From TC-15 sp034437275 (GTDB lineage: Bacteria; Chloroflexota; Anaerolineae; Aggregatilineales; Aggregatilineaceae): a stretch of DNA of 8,289 bases. Below are positions 5,717-8,289 of this stretch, piece after piece. The translations under genes and the position numbers were made by a program. Location: contig DAOTUD010000186.1 in assembly GCA_034437275.1 (NCBI GenBank), positions 1 through 8,289 on the forward strand, read 5' to 3'. The first letter of the stretch is position 1, and each line of letters opens with the position of its first letter. Under the pieces are notes generated by a model. The model was not told the origin of the DNA, made no database searches, and saw only the letters and a list, made by a program, of their open reading frames with translations.

Positions 5717-7417
5717 TCACTCAGCGCTCAGAATATAATCATAGTGGGGTTGTCCCCCATATATCAGTTCAAATTCTTGTTCGGTATAAATGCCGCGCAG
5801 TTCGTCGATCAGCTTCTCGGCGTCGGCCTCCTGGATGCCATTGCCATAATACAGCGTGATCAACTCGCAGTTTTCCAGGCACATCTGTTCCAATACGCCA
5901 TGGATCACCATGTCCAGGTCATCCCCCGCCACCGCCAGATTGCCATCGACCAGCCCGATGATCTGGCCTTCCGCCACAGCGACATCATTCAGTTCGACGC
6001 TGCGGGTTGCGCGCGTGATCTCGCCGGTGCTGACGTCATCTTTGGACTGGTTCATCGCCTCGGCGACCATCTCCAGGTCCCCTTCCGGATCGTACGGCAG
6101 CAGCGCGCTGATCCCCTGGGGCATGGTGCGGGTCGGGATCACCACGACCTCCTGATCTTCAGCCAGCCGGGTCGCTTGCTCGGCGGCCAGAAAGATGTTT
6201 TTGTTGTTGGGCAGCAAAATGATTTTTTTGACCGGCACACGTTGGATCGCCTCCAGGATTTCCTGGGTGCTGGGGTTATTGGTCTGGCCGCCCATCACCA
6301 GTTCCGTCGCGCCAAGCTGCCGAAACACCTGCGCCAGCCCTTCACCGGATGCCACCGCGACAATACCGATGTCGTCTTCGTCCAACTCAAAGCCAAAGCC
6401 GACGGGTTTCTCGGCGGCAGGAGCCGGGGGCGGCGGCGCGGCAGCGGGCGGGGCCTCGCTGCGTTCGCGCACATAGTCGTGATATTGTTCTTGCATGTTT
6501 TCGACCACAATATCACTCAGATCGCCCAGGCTGATGCCATAGCTGAGCGGGATGCCGGGGTCGTGGACATGGACGTGAACTTTGACGGCGGCCTCGCTGC
6601 CGACCACCACCGTCGACCACCCCATCGCATCAATAGCGGAACGGATCACATCGACATTGAGATTCTCGCCCTGGAGGATGAACTGCACATCATAGCCGTA
6701 ACCCATCTCATCCTCCGGGGCCAATGTGGTCGCCAGGTCTTCGTGGCGTTCTTCCTCAGCGGCGAGTGCGGCCTCCGGTTCGACGGCTTCGCCCCGCAGA
6801 TAGCGCAGCATCCCCTCGACAATATACACAAACCCGCTGCCCCCCGAATCGACGACGCCCGCTTTCTGCAAAATGGGCAGCATCTCCGGGGTGCGGGCCA
6901 GTGCATCCTGCGCACGGGCGACCACCCGTTCCAGGATGGCGAGCATGTCGTGCGTGTCGGTGTAGGCCGCTTCGGCTTCTTCGGCAGCTTCGCGCGCGAC
7001 GGTCAGGATCGTGCCCTCGACTGGCTTGATCACACCCCGGTAGGCGGTATCACTCGCCGAACGCAGCGCCTTGGCCAGCAGTTCCGAGTGCAGCACCGGC
7101 TCATCCTTGAGGACGTGAGCGAAGCCCTGCCACAACTGGGACAAAATAGTGCCGGAATTGCCACGCGACCCCATCATGGCCCCATGCGCGATGCGGGCCG
7201 CCACGCTGCCGAAGTGATCACTATCCAGGTTTTCCGCCTCTTTGATGGCATTCCGCATGGTCATCAACATGTTGGTGCCGGTGTCGCCATCTGGTACTGG
7301 AAACACATTCAGTTGATTCACTGTGGCGTGGTGCGTGTCCAACCAGTCACGCCCGGCCAGCGCAATCTGCTTGAGCTGCTGGCCATCACATACTTGAGTA
7401 GGAAGTTGTTCTGCCAT
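5717..7417 (-). CDS. FakA/YloV-like fatty acid kinase ATP-binding subunit (DAK2 domain)
   Basis: Predicted ATP-binding subunit of fatty acid kinase, phosphorylating fatty acids presented by DegV/FakB partners. With the chosen start it has 566 residues, close to YloV/FakA length. The N-terminal DhaL/DAK2 domain (about 5-215) has NVFPVPDGDTGTNM (38-51), whose Asp residues bind Mg-ATP, SRGNSGT (84-90) and DSGGSGF (190-196). A middle domain (about 240-320) has VKVHVHVHDPG (278-288). A Pro/Ala linker (322-339) leads to the C-terminal domain (about 340-566) expected to bind FakB, including LLPNNKNIFLAAEQA and a C-terminal YGGQPHYDYILSAE. The middle domain reads GYGYDVQF where related proteins, as I recall, have GYCTEF with a zinc-ligand Cys. 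ATG 7417 is preferred: it follows the asp23 stop by 16 bases and precedes the conserved region, whereas the longer frame overlaps asp23. Its Shine-Dalgarno is weak. Two degV genes follow at once, giving a full kinase module. Confidence 0.94.
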   Translation of the reverse strand: MAEQLPTQVCDGQQLKQIALAGRDWLDTHHATVNQLNVFPVPDGDTGTNMLMTMRNAIKEAENLDSDHFGSVAARIAHGAMMGSRGNSGTILSQLWQGFAHVLKDEPVLHSELLAKALRSASDTAYRGVIKPVEGTILTVAREAAEEAEAAYTDTHDMLAILERVVARAQDALARTPEMLPILQKAGVVDSGGSGFVYIVEGMLRYLRGEAVEPEAALAAEEERHEDLATTLAPEDEMGYGYDVQFILQGENLNVDVIRSAIDAMGWSTVVVGSEAAVKVHVHVHDPGIPLSYGISLGDLSDIVVENMQEQYHDYVRERSEAPPAAAPPPPAPAAEKPVGFGFELDEDDIGIVAVASGEGLAQVFRQLGATELVMGGQTNNPSTQEILEAIQRVPVKKIILLPNNKNIFLAAEQATRLAEDQEVVVIPTRTMPQGISALLPYDPEGDLEMVAEAMNQSKDDVSTGEITRATRSVELNDVAVAEGQIIGLVDGNLAVAGDDLDMVIHGVLEQMCLENCELITLYYGNGIQEADAEKLIDELRGIYTEQEFELIYGGQPHYDYILSAE

Positions 7418-7433
7418 GGCGATCGCTGCGCTT

Positions 7434-7790
7434 TCATGTATCCCGGCTGACCCGCAGGGCCTGGACATGTACATTGACCTGGCCGACGGGGATGCCGATG
7501 CTTTGCTCAACCGTATAACGCACGGCATTGATCAGGCTGTTGGCCACCGATGCGATGCGCGTGCCATACTCGATGATAACATACACTTCGATGATGATAT
7601 GGTCGCCTTCGTGCTGCACCTCGACGCCCCGGTTGGGATCGCGGGTAAGGCTGGCTGCAATGTCCGAGGCGAAGCTAGGCGACGCCATCCCCACCACGCC
7701 ATAAGTCTGCAAAGCCGCGTGACTGGCCAGGGTGGCAATCGCGGTGAGGGATATCTCGATTTTTCCGTGTGATGTTTCGTTTGTAGTCAT
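7434..7790 (-). CDS. Asp23/Gls24 family envelope stress response protein
   Basis: A 118-residue protein of the Asp23/YloU family. Landmarks are GKIEISLTAIATLASHAAL at the N-terminus, then YGVVGMASPSFASDIA, a strand-rich middle (HIIIEVYVIIEYGTRIASVA), and a C-terminal IPVGQVNVHVQAL (100-112). The family forms small alpha/beta proteins, and Asp23 itself is membrane-associated through a partner protein; no membrane helix is present here. YloU-type genes commonly precede yloV/fakA, exactly as here with a 16-base gap, so it probably works with or regulates the fatty acid kinase; a mechanism is not established. The start is ATG at 7790, with only a modest GGGAAAA upstream. It is the first gene of the minus-strand operon, facing away from rpmB. 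Confidence 0.93.
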   Translation of the reverse strand: MTTNETSHGKIEISLTAIATLASHAALQTYGVVGMASPSFASDIAASLTRDPNRGVEVQHEGDHIIIEVYVIIEYGTRIASVANSLINAVRYTVEQSIGIPVGQVNVHVQALRVSRDT

Positions 7791-7819
7791 GGATTTTCCC
7801 GTGAATGTTTTGCTAGCCC

Positions 7820-7848
7820 TTGCATAACGCCTGGCTCTATGGTAGCAT
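7820..7848 (+). promoter_or_regulatory. Candidate sigma-70-type promoter for rpmB
   Basis: TTGCAT (7820-7825), a 17-base spacer, and TAGCAT (7843-7848), about 43 bases before the rpmB start, so transcription would start near 7855. Three of six -35 bases and four of six -10 bases match the consensus. The spacing is ideal, but the match is partial. Confidence 0.45.
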
Positions 7849-7866
7849 GACGTTCGTTTATTTGAA
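7839..7866 (-). promoter_or_regulatory. Candidate promoter for the asp23-fakA operon
   Basis: On the minus strand, TTCAAA (plus-strand 7861-7866), a 16-base spacer, then TACCAT (7839-7844), about 48 bases before the asp23 start. Both hexamers match the consensus at four of six positions. The -10 hexamer overlaps the candidate rpmB -10 by two bases. It is weak evidence taken alone, though the intergenic geometry demands a promoter near here. Confidence 0.35.
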
Positions 7867-7877
7867 CAGTTGTGCGC

Positions 7878-7882
7878 GAGGT
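7878..7882 (+). promoter_or_regulatory. Ribosome binding site of rpmB
   Basis: GAGGT, nine bases before the ATG at 7892. It fixes the L28 start and rules out the longer in-frame reading from 7820, which would begin inside the promoter. Confidence 0.7.
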
Positions 7883-7891
7883 ACTCCCATC

Positions 7892-8086
7892 ATGGCTAAG
7901 TGTGAAGTCTGTGGCAAAAGCCCCCAGTTTGGACACAATGTCAGCCACTCACACCGGAAAACCAAGCGGCGTTTTAAGCCGAATATCCAACGTGTGAAGG
8001 TTGTCGACAAAAATGGCCGCGTGGTCAGCAAGTATATGTGCGCCAAGTGCATCAAGACCATGAGCAAGAACGAAAAGGTCCGATGA
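7892..8086 (+). CDS. rpmB: 50S ribosomal protein L28, zinc-ribbon (C+) form
   Basis: A 64-residue basic protein of the large ribosomal subunit. It starts MAKCEVCGKSPQFGHNVSHS, the standard L28 opening, and continues HRKTKRRFKPNIQRV, with basic residues that contact 23S rRNA. Cys4, Cys7, Cys50 and Cys53 form two CxxC knuckles, so this is the zinc-binding type; some bacteria also carry a Cys-less paralogue induced under zinc starvation. Length is normal for the family. The gene is monocistronic: it diverges from asp23, converges with rpe, and has its own Shine-Dalgarno and a terminator 30 bases after the stop. Its inverted position between rpe and the yloU/yloV-type genes matches the Bacillus arrangement as I recall it. 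Confidence 0.97.
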   Translation: MAKCEVCGKSPQFGHNVSHSHRKTKRRFKPNIQRVKVVDKNGRVVSKYMCAKCIKTMSKNEKVR

Positions 8087-8112
8087 ACCGGGGAACAATT
8101 GCCCGAAGGTTA

Positions 8113-8144
8113 AAGAGCCAGCCTTAAACGCTGGCTTTTGTCTT
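8113..8144 (+). terminator. Intrinsic terminator after rpmB
   Basis: A perfect seven-base-pair stem AGCCAGC/GCTGGCT (8116-8122 with 8130-8136) around a seven-base loop, followed by TTTTGTCTT. The stem can extend through one G-T and two A-T pairs into flanking A and T runs. It lies between the convergent rpmB and rpe ends. Read from the minus strand the same stem is followed by CTTTAACC, so partial bidirectional use for rpe is possible but less convincing. Confidence 0.85.
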
Positions 8145-8156
8145 GGCACGTCCTGC

Positions 8157-8289
8157 CTAGCGCCCATCGTTCCCTGCCTTCCGCAGCGCATCGATCCCGG
8201 CCTGCACCCCCTGCGGATGCCGGAAGACCGACGTCCCGGCCACCAGCACGTTCGCGCCATGCCGGACAACCTGCCGCGCGGTATGGGCG
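8157..8289 (-). CDS. rpe: Ribulose-phosphate 3-epimerase, C-terminal fragment (cut by window edge)
   Basis: The last 43 codons of a minus-strand gene that enters from the right edge and ends with TAG at 8157-8159; no start codon is in the window. The visible protein includes RHGANVLVAGTSVFRHPQGV and then QAGIDALRKAGNDGR. The GAxVLVAGTSVF strand and loop match the phosphate-binding end of the TIM barrel in Rpe (GADxxVAGSAIF in relatives). Rpe interconverts ribulose 5-phosphate and xylulose 5-phosphate in the pentose phosphate pathway. An adjacent rpe fits the conserved rpe-rpmB-yloU neighbourhood. Other TIM-barrel sugar-phosphate enzymes of the same superfamily could end similarly, so the call rests partly on context. 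Confidence 0.78.
   Translation of the reverse strand, partial: AHTARQVVRHGANVLVAGTSVFRHPQGVQAGIDALRKAGNDGR

Larger units (their letters stand above)
142..7790 (-). other. Putative seven-gene operon: asp23, fakA-like, degV A, degV B, recG, coaD, coiled coil
   Basis: All seven genes share the minus strand. Gaps from the first to the last gene are 16, 21, a TGATG overlap, 19, 28 and 12 bases, with no room for terminators and mostly with Shine-Dalgarno sites between or just inside the upstream gene end. The upstream neighbour rpmB faces the other way, so transcription must begin within about 100 bases before asp23 or inside rpmB. Co-transcription is inferred from spacing, not shown; internal promoters cannot be excluded. 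Confidence 0.8.

Noticed and set aside
5528..7450. A 640-codon open frame on the plus strand, antisense to the fakA-like gene and the start of degV copy A
   Set aside because: It is the codon-for-codon shadow of GC-rich genes with strong recognisable homology on the other strand. Its protein is His/Gln/Arg/Asp-rich without recognisable domains, and it crosses gene boundaries.
7418..7528. FakA-like start at 7528 giving 37 more residues
   Set aside because: The extension lies mostly within asp23, is Ser/Ala/Arg-rich in shadow fashion, and precedes the conserved region; the ATG at 7417 fits the operon spacing.
7852..7867. GTTC-N8-GAAC inverted repeat near the rpmB/asp23 promoters, considered as a LexA-like operator
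   Set aside because: Arms are only four bases and in the reverse order to the Gram-positive LexA box (GAAC-N4-GTTC), so chance is the simpler explanation.
7820..7891. L28 start at 7820 with a 24-residue leader
   Set aside because: L28 proteins begin at MAKCEVCG, and the GAGGT site is placed for the ATG at 7892.

Overview
The window looks like chromosomal DNA from a GC-rich bacterium, most probably of the phylum Chloroflexota (Anaerolineae-like). That placement is an inference from gene order, the extended RecG and overall protein style; no marker here proves it. All but about 400 bases are explained by housekeeping-type genes. I see no mobile element, CRISPR array, tRNA or rRNA.

Layout, right to left on the minus strand: the 3' end of rpe (ribulose-phosphate 3-epimerase, cut by the right edge); then rpmB (ribosomal protein L28), which lies alone on the plus strand and ends in a clear intrinsic terminator; then a tight seven-gene minus-strand run from 7790 down to 142. 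Its order is asp23-like, fakA/yloV-like (DAK2 domain), degV (copy A), degV (copy B), recG, coaD, and a coiled-coil protein. Gaps in the run are 12 to 28 bases, with one TGATG stop/start overlap between the two degV genes, so it reads as one operon. The only space for its promoter is the roughly 100-base gap shared with rpmB, or rpmB itself.

Functionally the operon joins a complete-looking fatty acid kinase module (ATP-binding FakA-like subunit, two FakB/DegV acyl carriers, Asp23-family partner) to coenzyme A synthesis (CoaD) and replication-fork repair (RecG). The arrangement of rpe, an inverted rpmB, asp23/yloU, yloV and recG resembles the Bacillus order as I remember it, so the core is an old gene neighbourhood rather than a new island.

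The points most worth a second look are: the second DegV protein, which lacks two residues of the usual fatty-acid carboxylate pocket and starts at TTG; the loss of a probable zinc-ligand cysteine in the FakA-like protein; a RecG with an extra helical N-terminal domain and an acidic Pro/Ala/Glu linker; and possible interleaved promoters for rpmB and the operon. I did not find a convincing wholly new system.
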